The notes beneath the pieces are model-generated. The model was given only the letters and a program-made list of their open reading frames with translations. It was not told where the DNA came from and did no database searches. From NCBI GenBank assembly GCA_045646925.1, contig JAZRLQ010000115.1, forward strand, positions 1 through 7,827: 7,827 nucleotides of DNA, in the 5' to 3' direction. Both the position numbers and the translations under genes were made by a program. The DNA comes from QALR01 sp045646925 (GTDB lineage Bacteria; Bacillota; Clostridia; Oscillospirales; CAG-272). Each line of letters starts with the position of its first letter. Positions within the stretch are counted from its first letter, which is position 1. Below are positions 1 through 6,114 of the stretch, in pieces.

Positions 1-971
1 TGCGCCATGGAAAGACCGATGGTGCCGACGCCGCAGTAGAGGTCGAGCAAAGTATCACCGTCGGAAAGCTCTGCGAATTCCGCGGCGGTACGGTAAAGCA
101 CCTCCGCGCCGTCGTGATTGACCTGATAGAAGGAGAGCGGGGAAATATCGAAGGAAACGCCGCAGAGCGTGTCTCGGATGGAGGGCTTGCCCCAGAGGGT
201 GACGCACTTGCCGCCGAGGATCTCGTTTCCGGGTTTTTTGTTGACGTTCAGCACTATGCTTGCGATCTTCGGATTGGTCTGCAAAAGCTTCTTGACGAGG
301 ACGTCCGTTTTGGGAAGCTTTTCACTGTTGCTGACGAGGCAGACCATGACCTCGCCGCTGACTCTGCCGTCACGGATGAAAAGGTGTCGGAGCGTTCCCT
401 TGTGGGTTTCCTCGTTGTAGGGGCGGACGGCGCATTCGTTCATCCACGCCTCGACGGTCTTCGTGATATCGGTGTAAAAATCGGGCTGGAGATTGCAATT
501 TTCGCAGGGAACGATGCGGTGGCTGTGAGGCGCGAAAAAGCCGAAGGAGGGCTTTCCGTCCTTGTCCTCGCCGCAGGGGATCTGCGCTTTGTTGCGGTAA
601 CCGTTTTCGGCGGGGGAGGCGATGATGGTGTCACAAGCGATGTCCAGCTTGCCGATACGGCGGAAATGCTCGTCCACCCAGCTCTTTTTGATGGCAAGCT
701 CCGCGTCGTAGCGGATATGGCGGAACAGACATCCGCCGCATTTCGTAAATACGGGGCAATCGACCTCGCATCTGTCGGGCGAGGGCGTCAGGATCTCTTC
801 GACCTTCGCGAAGCCGTGAGAGGAAAGCGCCTTGACAACGCGCGCGCGGATGACGTCTCCGACGGCGGTCTTCGGAATGAAAAGCACGTAGCCGTCGTGC
901 TTGGCGACGCCCATGCCTTCGTTTGTGAGGTCGGTGACTGTGAGAGTGAGAATATCGTTTTTCTTTAACAT
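1..971 (-). CDS. rlmD: 23S rRNA (uracil-5-)-methyltransferase, RlmD/RlmCD family, C-terminus cut by window edge
   Basis: SAM-dependent enzyme expected to make 5-methyluridine in 23S rRNA in the cytoplasm. The 323 codons present begin with a TRAM-type RNA-binding domain (about residues 1-62, LTVTDLTNEGMGVAKHDGYV). Next come Fe-S cluster cysteines in the pattern C72-x5-C78-GG-C81 with C159 as the likely fourth ligand, as in RumA/RlmD. The central RNA-contacting domain and the FYQVN motif (residues 281-285) follow. The SAM-binding loop LDLYCGVGTIGL (309-320) lies just before the edge, so the catalytic cysteine and base are outside the window. The ATG at 971 is supported by an upstream GGAG about 8 bases away. 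It lies 14 bp after the ECF gene stop, so the two are probably co-transcribed. Gram-positive members may modify U747 and U1939 together (RlmCD); the sequence here cannot tell which site is used. Confidence 0.92.
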   Translation of the reverse strand, partial: MLKKNDILTLTVTDLTNEGMGVAKHDGYVLFIPKTAVGDVIRARVVKALSSHGFAKVEEILTPSPDRCEVDCPVFTKCGGCLFRHIRYDAELAIKKSWVDEHFRRIGKLDIACDTIIASPAENGYRNKAQIPCGEDKDGKPSFGFFAPHSHRIVPCENCNLQPDFYTDITKTVEAWMNECAVRPYNEETHKGTLRHLFIRDGRVSGEVMVCLVSNSEKLPKTDVLVKKLLQTNPKIASIVLNVNKKPGNEILGGKCVTLWGKPSIRDTLCGVSFDISPLSFYQVNHDGAEVLYRTAAEFAELSDGDTLLDLYCGVGTIGLSMA

Positions 972-972
972 G

Positions 973-990
973 GTTGAACTCCGTTTCAAC
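973..990 (-). repeat. Small inverted repeat holding the rlmD ribosome binding site in its loop
   Basis: On the minus strand GTTGAA and TTCAAC form perfect 6-base arms around ACGGAG, which contains the rlmD Shine-Dalgarno sequence. The upstream arm overlaps the TGA stop of the ECF gene, so ribosomes finishing that gene would open the hairpin. This would fit translational coupling, but the short stem may be chance. Confidence 0.35.
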
Positions 991-1537
991 TTTTTTTTAG
1001 AGGAATGATCTTTGCCTTTTCCAGCACGATGAGAAGCGTCGGAATGAGCAGAAGCTGCAGGATCATGCCGGGCCATGCGGTGAGGACCGTGGCGGACACG
1101 ATCGGCATGATCAGCGTCTCGATCGATTTTGCGCCGGAAAGGTTAATGCACATGAAAATGATCGCGTATGCGATTCTGCCGCCGATCATGGAAAGGACAA
1201 GCGAGATATACAGAGAGATCTTTCTCTTCGGCAGGATCATGTGGAAGAGACCGGAGAGCAGACCGTAAGCGGCAAGCTCCGCCGTCATATAAAGAACGTT
1301 TGGCATTTGCGGCATAGCGAAGAGGATGAAGCGCAGAGGCGCCGCGACGAGCCCGACGGCGAAGCCGAAGATCGGGCCGCAGAGCATTCCGCAAAGCAAA
1401 ACGGGAATATGCATGGGGGAGAGCATTTTTCCGATGGATTGGATCTGTCCCGTCAGAAAGGGAAGGAGGAGTGCCAGCGCCAGCATCATAGCAGAGACGG
1501 TCAGTTTTTTCAATTGATAGCAGCGATCGGATTGCAT
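986..1537 (-). CDS. ECF transporter S component (substrate-binding membrane subunit), substrate unknown
   Basis: The 183-residue protein is almost entirely hydrophobic, with about six membrane segments (roughly 12-30, 43-60, 61-77, 80-102, 108-132 and 145-172). The segment LLPFLTGQIQSIGKMLSPMHIPVLLCG (around 24-50), followed by CGPIFGFAVGLVAAPLR, is typical of the generic ECF S-component family (PF12822-like). Such proteins capture a vitamin or other micronutrient and work with a shared energizing module (EcfA, EcfA', EcfT), which is not in this window. The ATG at 1537 is chosen because GGGAGG lies about 10 bases upstream; an in-frame TTG at 1555 overlaps that ribosome binding site and is unlikely. 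It is the first gene of a unit with the rlmD-like gene. No riboswitch is evident in the short leader, so the substrate cannot be deduced. Confidence 0.85.
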   Translation of the reverse strand: MQSDRCYQLKKLTVSAMMLALALLLPFLTGQIQSIGKMLSPMHIPVLLCGMLCGPIFGFAVGLVAAPLRFILFAMPQMPNVLYMTAELAAYGLLSGLFHMILPKRKISLYISLVLSMIGGRIAYAIIFMCINLSGAKSIETLIMPIVSATVLTAWPGMILQLLLIPTLLIVLEKAKIIPLKKS

Positions 1538-1553
1538 AAAGTAAATTCCTCCC

Positions 1554-1575
1554 AAAAGAAATAATTATTTCTTTT
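1554..1575. promoter_or_regulatory. Perfect 22-bp palindrome next to the -10 box, candidate operator
   Basis: The half-site AAAAGAAATAA is followed at once by its exact reverse complement. The palindrome starts right after the -10 box of the ECF promoter, covers the expected transcription start (about 1569) and ends at the ribosome binding site. A dimeric repressor bound here would block transcription, which suits a transporter controlled by its nutrient. I do not recognise the motif as a named operator. It is A/T rich, so some symmetry by chance must be allowed for. Confidence 0.55.
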
Positions 1576-1604
1576 ATTCTATCATTTTTCGTGGAAAAAG
1601 TCAA
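1576..1604 (-). promoter_or_regulatory. Sigma-A type promoter for the ECF S component-rlmD unit
   Basis: On the minus strand the -35 box is TTGACT (1599-1604) and the -10 box is TAGAAT (1576-1581), separated by exactly 17 bases. The predicted start is near 1569, giving a leader of about 30 bases before the ATG at 1537. The -35 element lies just downstream of the hpf terminator. Confidence 0.8.
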
Positions 1605-1622
1605 GAAAAAAAGCCCATCCGC

Positions 1623-1660
1623 AAAAAAATCGCCCGACCTTCCGAGCGGAAGGTCGGGCG
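1623..1660 (-). terminator. Rho-independent terminator of hpf
   Basis: A perfect 13-bp G+C-rich stem (CGCCCGACCTTCC, 1631-1643, paired with 1648-1660) closes a GAGC loop. On the minus strand it is followed by a run of seven T (complement of 1623-1629). It lies 15 bases after the hpf stop codon and separates hpf from the next promoter. Confidence 0.93.
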
Positions 1661-1675
1661 AAAAAGCCTTGCTTA

Positions 1676-2206
1676 TTAGCCGTAATATTTATTCGGTTCG
1701 ATCAGACCGTACGCACCGTCTTTTCTCTTGTATACGATGTGTACCTCTTCGGATTCCTGATCCTCGTAAACGAAGAAATTGTGTCCGAGCAGATTCATCT
1801 GCATGATCGCCTCTTCGGGTGTCATGGGCTTGATGGTGAAGGTCTTTCTTCTGATCGGGAACTCGGTCTCTTCTTCGACCGGTTCAACGGGAGCGAAGTC
1901 CATGAAAGCGCCTTCGCGGAGTCTCTTTTCGAGTCTGGTCTTGTTCTTGCGGATCTGTCTTTCAATGACGTTGACTGCCGTGTCGATCGCGTGGCAATAG
2001 GTCGGGCCTTCGACTTCACTGCGGAAGATCGAGCCGGAAGCGGCGATGGTGAGTTCCAAAATTTCGATCTCTCTTTTTTTGCTGAGCTTCACGGTTGCTT
2101 CAGCGTTGTCGAGAAAGAATTTGTCCAGCTTTTTGATCTTTTTTTCAATCAGGTTGCGGACGTCATCATCAATGGTTACTTGTCTCAGAAGAATCGTTGT
2201 TTTCAT
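1676..2206 (-). CDS. hpf: Ribosome hibernation promoting factor, long form
   Basis: The 176-residue protein has the two-domain layout of long HPF, which joins 70S ribosomes into inactive 100S dimers in stationary phase or stress. The N-terminal S30AE domain spans about residues 1-98 (MKTTILLRQVTIDDDVRNLI, then KLDKFF and the conserved turn CHAIDTAVNVIERQIRKNKTRL). An acidic, proline-containing linker (about 100-118) follows. The C-terminal dimerisation domain (about 119-173) shows KTFTIKPMTPEEAIMQMNLLGHNFFVY and YKRKDGAYGLIEP, close to the family consensus. Length is normal for the long form. The ATG at 2206 has AAGGTGA about 9 bases upstream. The gene stands alone, with its own promoter and terminator. 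The inverted repeat around its -10 box suggests dedicated control. Confidence 0.95.
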   Translation of the reverse strand: MKTTILLRQVTIDDDVRNLIEKKIKKLDKFFLDNAEATVKLSKKREIEILELTIAASGSIFRSEVEGPTYCHAIDTAVNVIERQIRKNKTRLEKRLREGAFMDFAPVEPVEEETEFPIRRKTFTIKPMTPEEAIMQMNLLGHNFFVYEDQESEEVHIVYKRKDGAYGLIEPNKYYG

Positions 2207-2259
2207 AGATTAAATCACCTTTCGCACGTATTTGTAAGGAGAGGGGTAAAAATAAAAAT

Positions 2260-2295
2260 GTTCCCTTACGCCTATATTATAGCACATAAGGGAAC
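2260..2295. promoter_or_regulatory. Inverted GTTCCCTTAYG repeats flanking the hpf -10 box, candidate operator
   Basis: GTTCCCTTACG (2260-2270) and CATAAGGGAAC (2285-2295) are inverted copies that match at 10 of 11 positions, with the outer nine perfect. The 14-base spacer contains the hpf -10 box. Transcription should start near 2269, so only one arm would be transcribed and an RNA hairpin is unlikely. Symmetry at the DNA level points to a regulator binding site over the promoter. The regulator is unknown to me. Confidence 0.6.
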
Positions 2296-2304
2296 GTTTG
2301 AAAA
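2276..2304 (-). promoter_or_regulatory. hpf promoter with extended -10
   Basis: On the minus strand the -10 box is a perfect TATAAT (complement of 2276-2281), preceded by TGC to give an extended -10. The -35 region at a 17-base spacing reads TTTTCA, a poor match. A good extended -10 with a weak -35 is a common design for promoters tuned by a regulator or an alternative sigma factor. The leader from about 2269 to 2206 is roughly 60 bases. Confidence 0.7.
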
Positions 2305-2309
2305 GACCC

Positions 2310-2339
2310 TTTTGTGAATTTCATAAAAAATTCATAAAA
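2310..2339. other. A/T-rich hairpin after the ATPase gene, weak terminator candidate
   Basis: The arms 2310-2321 and 2328-2339 pair over 12 positions with a single G-T wobble, and the loop is six bases. It lies 18 bases past the ATPase stop, where a terminator for the yqeG-ATPase unit is expected. However, the stem is nearly all A/T and on the minus strand it is followed by GGGTCTTTTC, not a clean T run. The T run at 2341-2346 would suit plus-strand transcription, but no plus-strand gene lies here. Confidence 0.3.
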
Positions 2340-2357
2340 GTTTTTTCGGTATTTGGT

Positions 2358-4664
2358 TTAAATAGACAAGGTCTGGTGTGCACCGATATTTTCCATGGCG
2401 TTTTTCTCTCTGGAGTGGCAGGTGAAGAGAATGCTCTGATAATTTCTCTGGGAGTATTTGAAGATCAGCTTCAGCACCTTTTCCATACGGGTGTCGTCCA
2501 TGCGGGCGAAGCTCTCGTCGAAGAGGAAGGGCGGAACGGATCTCTTGTACAGAAGCTCGATGAGCGCCATTCTCAGACAGATGTAAGCGAGGTCGCTCGT
2601 GCCCGCGCTCAGACAAGCCGCGTCGCGCATCGTGGTGCCGTCGGAGAAGGAGAGCGCGAACTCCGTGTCGAGTCCGATGGCCTCGTACTTGCCGTCCGTG
2701 ATGGCGGAGAAAAGCTTTCCCGCGTTCTTTGCGAGCTTGGGTGAAATGCCCTCTCTGAGCTTACCGCTGGCGGTGTTGAGCGTTTCGATGGCGAGCATAT
2801 AAGCGCTCCATTTTTTCGTCAGCGTGTCGATCTCGTGATCGAGAACGGCGATCTCCTCGGCGATGGCGGTGGGGTCGGTGCTGACCGCGCGGAGAGCGGA
2901 AAGCTCGACCTCGATCTGATGGAGGCGTTTGATGTAAGCCTCCTGCTTTTCGTGCAACGCGTTGAGCTCCTGCTTTTTCGCGGTGAGGTCGAATGCCTCC
3001 ATCGCGGCCTCGTCGTATTCCGCGAGATACGCTTCCTTCAGATATTCCTTCGAATATTCGGAAAGCTCGTTTTCGATGGATTCGATATTACTGCGGTGCT
3101 CGATGACGCTGATCTCGAGCGTGTGGAGCTTCGTCTGCGCCTCGCGACATTTTTCGATCGCTTTCGCCAGAGAAACGGGCGCATTTTCGAAGATACGGAA
3201 GTTTGCGTCCTGCAAAACGGAGATGATATGGGTGCTGAGATCGTCCAGCTCGTTTGCCATGAGCTTCAGCTTGGCGTTCTTTTCGTCGCGGATCCCGCGC
3301 AGAAAGATCATATACGCCTCGTCCTCGGAGGATGCTTTGACAAGCTCCTTGAATTCCTCGTAGCCCGCGCAATTGAATTGATTGCAGATGTTTTCGATCT
3401 CGATGGCGTAATCGTGCTTTTTGATAAAGATGATGTAAGCCGCCGCGGTGGCAAAGAGCAGACAAGCGGTTACGGAAAGATATTTGATCAGCTCGGGAAG
3501 GTTGGGATTAAGACGAAGAATGAACGCGAGGATCATGGAAAATACGGAACATATGCCGAGAATCAAGGCGAAGAGATTACAGTGTCCCATTTTCGCCTGA
3601 CTGCGTTCCATATTCTGTACGAGCATGTCTCTGTTGGCGGCATCCTTTGCGCCGAGACTTGCGAAAATAGAGAGCTTGTCGCTCATCTTTTTGATCTTGT
3701 TATCGGCTTCCTTGACTTCCTTTTTCGCGTCATTGTGACGGGATGCCGCGAGAACGAGCTCGTTTTGCTTTTGCTCGAGCATGGAAACGTACGCGGGATC
3801 GGCGATGTCGATGTTCTCATGCTCGATCGGATTTTTCGTTTTGAGAAACAGCTCTTCTGTTTGAGAGAGCTTTTCTTTTTCGCTCTTTCGGAGCAGATAC
3901 GCCTTTTTCACGCAATAGCGCTCGTATTCGGACAGCTCGTCCTGCACTTTCTGCGAATGCTCCTTCGCGAGAGCGATCTTGTCGGTCAGCACGCGATGGG
4001 AGCCCTCGAGAGAGATGATGTCGGTCTCGCAGCTTTGCGCGTTTTTCAGGCGCGTGTCGATGAGATTGCGCTTTTCCTCGAGATCAAAGATCTTTCCGCC
4101 CTTTTTGTTCTTGTGGAGCAGAAAGACGCGCGCGCCGTCCAGCTTGGAGAGTGCCTGGCTGGTATTGAGGCGTTCGTTGCCGGAAAAGAGGATGTTTTCC
4201 GCTTCGTTGCCGAGCGTTTCGGTGTCGAGATCGTTGCTTGCGGTCTGACGGATATAGGCGGTGCTTTCGAAAACGGAGGAGGATACGCCGAAAAAGACCT
4301 CTCCGGGAGAGCGGGATTTGAAGCAGATCATATTGGTCTCTGCGTCGTAAATGCCGCATTTTTCACGGAAGACGTATTTGCCCTCTTCCGTGGTGGCGCA
4401 TACGACCTCGCGCTCGATGCGGTAGCGGAGCCCCTTGTCCTTCACGACGATGGAGCCGGAAGCGAGCGAGGTATCCCAGCTGATATAGCGGAGCTTGTCG
4501 GCGGTCTTCGGGGGGAGTCCGTAAAACATGAACTGAATGAACGCGCAGATCGTGGATTTGCCGGATTCGTTTGCGCCTTCGATGATATTGACGCCTTCCG
4601 TGAAGGTGATCCTTTTTCCGTTTAACTTCCCAAAGCTTTTTATATATAACGATTCAAAGGTCAT
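2358..4664 (-). CDS. YhaN/SbcC-like ATPase with central membrane hairpin (DNA repair type)
   Basis: The 768-residue protein has the split ATPase head of the SMC/Rad50/SbcC class. The N-terminal half-head has Walker A GANESGKST (30-38). The C-terminal half-head has the signature LSAGTSD (685-691), Walker B PPFLFDE (711-717, D716/E717) and an H-loop histidine in FTCHSRE (H750). Between them lie long charged coiled-coil stretches (about 195-360 and 420-630). They are interrupted by two hydrophobic segments (about 363-383 and 391-414), as in Bacillus YhaN rather than in soluble SbcC. There is no zinc-hook CxxC at the coiled-coil apex; the membrane hairpin occupies that position. It is shorter than B. 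subtilis YhaN (about 960 residues as I recall). The ATG at 4664 has AAAGGA about 9 bases upstream. It lies 27 bp after yqeG. Members usually work with an SbcD/YhaO-type phosphoesterase, and none is adjacent. The head assignment is firm; a repair role is inferred. Confidence 0.85.
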   Translation of the reverse strand: MTFESLYIKSFGKLNGKRITFTEGVNIIEGANESGKSTICAFIQFMFYGLPPKTADKLRYISWDTSLASGSIVVKDKGLRYRIEREVVCATTEEGKYVFREKCGIYDAETNMICFKSRSPGEVFFGVSSSVFESTAYIRQTASNDLDTETLGNEAENILFSGNERLNTSQALSKLDGARVFLLHKNKKGGKIFDLEEKRNLIDTRLKNAQSCETDIISLEGSHRVLTDKIALAKEHSQKVQDELSEYERYCVKKAYLLRKSEKEKLSQTEELFLKTKNPIEHENIDIADPAYVSMLEQKQNELVLAASRHNDAKKEVKEADNKIKKMSDKLSIFASLGAKDAANRDMLVQNMERSQAKMGHCNLFALILGICSVFSMILAFILRLNPNLPELIKYLSVTACLLFATAAAYIIFIKKHDYAIEIENICNQFNCAGYEEFKELVKASSEDEAYMIFLRGIRDEKNAKLKLMANELDDLSTHIISVLQDANFRIFENAPVSLAKAIEKCREAQTKLHTLEISVIEHRSNIESIENELSEYSKEYLKEAYLAEYDEAAMEAFDLTAKKQELNALHEKQEAYIKRLHQIEVELSALRAVSTDPTAIAEEIAVLDHEIDTLTKKWSAYMLAIETLNTASGKLREGISPKLAKNAGKLFSAITDGKYEAIGLDTEFALSFSDGTTMRDAACLSAGTSDLAYICLRMALIELLYKRSVPPFLFDESFARMDDTRMEKVLKLIFKYSQRNYQSILFTCHSREKNAMENIGAHQTLSI

Positions 4665-4691
4665 TGAAAAATTTCCTTTCTAGTATTGCTG

Positions 4692-5204
4692 TTATTGTTT
4701 CGGCTCGTGCTTTTTGCGGTACGCGCGGATGAAGGGCTTTTCGAGAACGCGCTTGCACTTGAAGAATAAGTTTTCGGGATAAGGGATCGGCTTGACGAGA
4801 ATGGCAAGCGCGCCTGCGTTGCGCGCGCACCAAACGTCTGTGAATATCTGATCTCCTATCACGGCAGTTTCGCCCGGCTGTACGCCGAAATGCTCGCATG
4901 CTGCTTTGACTGCGCGTGCGGAGGGTTTTTTGCTTTCGCAGGTGGCGAAAACACCGAGCTTTTCGTTGAAAAGCTCGACGCGGGGAGCGTGGTTATTGGA
5001 GGCGATGGCGACGCCGAGACCGGCGCTTTTCAACGTATCGATCCATGCGATCACCTCGTCGGTCGGCTCAGCCACGCCGTATGTGACGAGCGTATTGTCA
5101 ATATCAAGAACGACGGCGCGGATGCCCTTTTCGGTCAGAAGCTCGGGAGAGATGTCGAGCGCGTTTTCAAACATGATATCGGGAACGAAGGAATAGTTTT
5201 TCAT
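4692..5204 (-). CDS. yqeG: YqeG family HAD phosphatase (subfamily IIIA)
   Basis: This 170-residue protein carries all four haloacid dehalogenase motifs: DIDNTLV (34-40) with nucleophile D34 and acid D36, ASNN (68-71), K93 in the SKKP segment, and GDQIFTD (117-123) with the Mg-binding aspartates. The GDQIFTDVWCARNAG block and the preceding spacing are hallmarks of YqeG, a small cytoplasmic phosphatase of unsettled substrate, related to mitochondrial phosphatidylglycerophosphate phosphatases. The ATG at 5204 has AAAGGACGG just upstream. The same frame stays open to about 5786, but that extension runs antisense into the deacetylase gene and crosses this gene's own promoter, so it is not real. 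The gene is first in a unit with the ATPase. Confidence 0.93.
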   Translation of the reverse strand: MKNYSFVPDIMFENALDISPELLTEKGIRAVVLDIDNTLVTYGVAEPTDEVIAWIDTLKSAGLGVAIASNNHAPRVELFNEKLGVFATCESKKPSARAVKAACEHFGVQPGETAVIGDQIFTDVWCARNAGALAILVKPIPYPENLFFKCKRVLEKPFIRAYRKKHEPKQ

Positions 5205-5247
5205 GGCATTACCGTCCTTTTGATATAATTTTAGATTTAATAATATT

Positions 5248-5276
5248 ATCTTAACATCTTTTTGCGGGGAACGCAA
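5248..5276 (-). promoter_or_regulatory. Promoter for the yqeG-ATPase unit
   Basis: On the minus strand the -10 candidate is TAAGAT (complement of 5248-5253), preceded by TGT in an extended -10 arrangement. The -35 candidate TTGCGT (5271-5276) lies at a 17-base spacing. Matches are moderate, and the surroundings are A/T rich, so the exact boxes could differ. Confidence 0.5.
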
Positions 5277-5361
5277 TACTTTTCTCAAGATTTCGGTATA
5301 GAACTTTCGGGTCGTTTTTTGTTTAAAAGGGATCATTTCGGTCGCCGCGATGTTTATTTTC

Positions 5362-5390
5362 TTGACTTTTTCGCGGAGCGGGGCTATAAT
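5362..5390 (+). promoter_or_regulatory. Near-consensus sigma-A promoter for the deacetylase-kinase unit
   Basis: TTGACT (5362-5367) and a perfect TATAAT (5385-5390) are separated by 17 bases. The predicted start is near 5397, giving a leader of about 22 bases, and GGAGGAG at 5406-5412 is the ribosome binding site for the ATG at 5419. This is the best promoter in the window and suggests strong, perhaps constitutive, expression. Confidence 0.88.
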
Positions 5391-5418
5391 GTAAGAAAAA
5401 CGAACGGAGGAGATTTTT

Positions 5419-6114
5419 ATGTGGAACGGAAAAAAGAAAGCGATCACCTTCAGCTTTGATGACGGCGTTTCGCAGGACCGCAGACTCGCGGAGCTTCTGA
5501 ACCGATACGGACTGAAGGCGACGTTCAATATCAATTCGGGGTTTTTCGGACGGCAGGGCGAGCTGATCCGCAACGGCGTTCCCGTCAGACACGACAAGCT
5601 TCCGATCGAGGAGGCGCTCTCCGTATACGCGGGCCACGAGATCGCGGCGCATACGGTCACGCATCCCTTCTTGCCGAAGCTTTCCGACGGTGAGGTCGTC
5701 GCCGAGGTCGAGGAGGACAGACTCGCGCTGACGAGGACTTTCGGCAGAGAGATCGTCGGCATGGCGTATCCCTGCGGCGGCGCCAATCACGATGCGCGCG
5801 TGGAAAAGCTCGTCAGAGAGCGTACGGGCTGTCTTTACGCGAGAACGATCGAATCGACGGGCGCCTTCGATCTGCCGCGCGATCCGTACGCGCTGAATCC
5901 CACGGTATATTACATCGACACAGACGAGATGTTCGCGCTCGGAAAAGAGTTCCTTTCTTTGAACACGGACGAGCCGAAGCTCTTCTATATCTGGGGACAC
6001 GCATACGAGCTTGACGCGTGGGATTTCTGGGAGCGATTCGAGGAATTCTGCAGAATGATGAGCGGCAGAGACGATATTTTCTACGGCACGAACAGGGAGG
6101 TGCTTGGCGTATGA
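5419..6114 (+). CDS. Polysaccharide deacetylase family protein (CE4/NodB fold), cytoplasmic
   Basis: The 231-residue protein is a compact metal-dependent NodB-homology deacetylase. It shows motif 1 TFSFDDG (10-16, catalytic D14 and metal-binding D15), motif 2 H78-x3-H82 (AAHTVTHPF), motif 3 YPCGG (117-121, the usual arginine replaced by an AYP context) and a late motif IWGHAYELD (191-199) with H194. The WGHxYE-type ending marks a Firmicutes subgroup distinct from classical peptidoglycan deacetylases. No signal peptide or membrane anchor is present: the N-terminus is MWNGKKKAITFSF, the first beta strand itself. Action on an intracellular or small substrate is therefore more likely than on mature cell wall. 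It has a strong promoter and GGAGGAG site, and its TGA overlaps the next gene's ATG. The substrate is not deducible; family membership is firm. Confidence 0.88.
   Translation: MWNGKKKAITFSFDDGVSQDRRLAELLNRYGLKATFNINSGFFGRQGELIRNGVPVRHDKLPIEEALSVYAGHEIAAHTVTHPFLPKLSDGEVVAEVEEDRLALTRTFGREIVGMAYPCGGANHDARVEKLVRERTGCLYARTIESTGAFDLPRDPYALNPTVYYIDTDEMFALGKEFLSLNTDEPKLFYIWGHAYELDAWDFWERFEEFCRMMSGRDDIFYGTNREVLGV

Noticed and set aside
114..968. A 284-codon plus-strand frame opposite the rlmD-like gene
   Set aside because: The minus strand encodes a clear TRAM, Fe-S and SAM-binding protein; the plus frame has no ribosome binding site and no family features.
973..998. Hairpin plus T run on the plus strand as a terminator
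   Set aside because: Only a 6-base stem and no plus-strand gene upstream that would need it.
1538..1555. TTG start at 1555 for the ECF S component
   Set aside because: The TTG overlaps the GGGAGG ribosome binding site that serves the ATG at 1537.
2835..4625. A 596-codon open frame on the plus strand opposite the ATPase gene
   Set aside because: It is antisense to a gene with all ATPase motifs, shows no recognisable domain, and such long frames arise from codon bias of the real strand.
5205..5786. N-terminal extension of YqeG to 364 residues
   Set aside because: It would run antisense through the deacetylase start and across the yqeG promoter; the standard YqeG N-terminus begins at 5204 with a good ribosome binding site.
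6018..6110. Earlier start for the kinase gene giving 292 residues
   Set aside because: It would overlap the deacetylase by almost 100 bases and lacks similarity to the family; the ATG at 6111 has GGGAGG at normal spacing.
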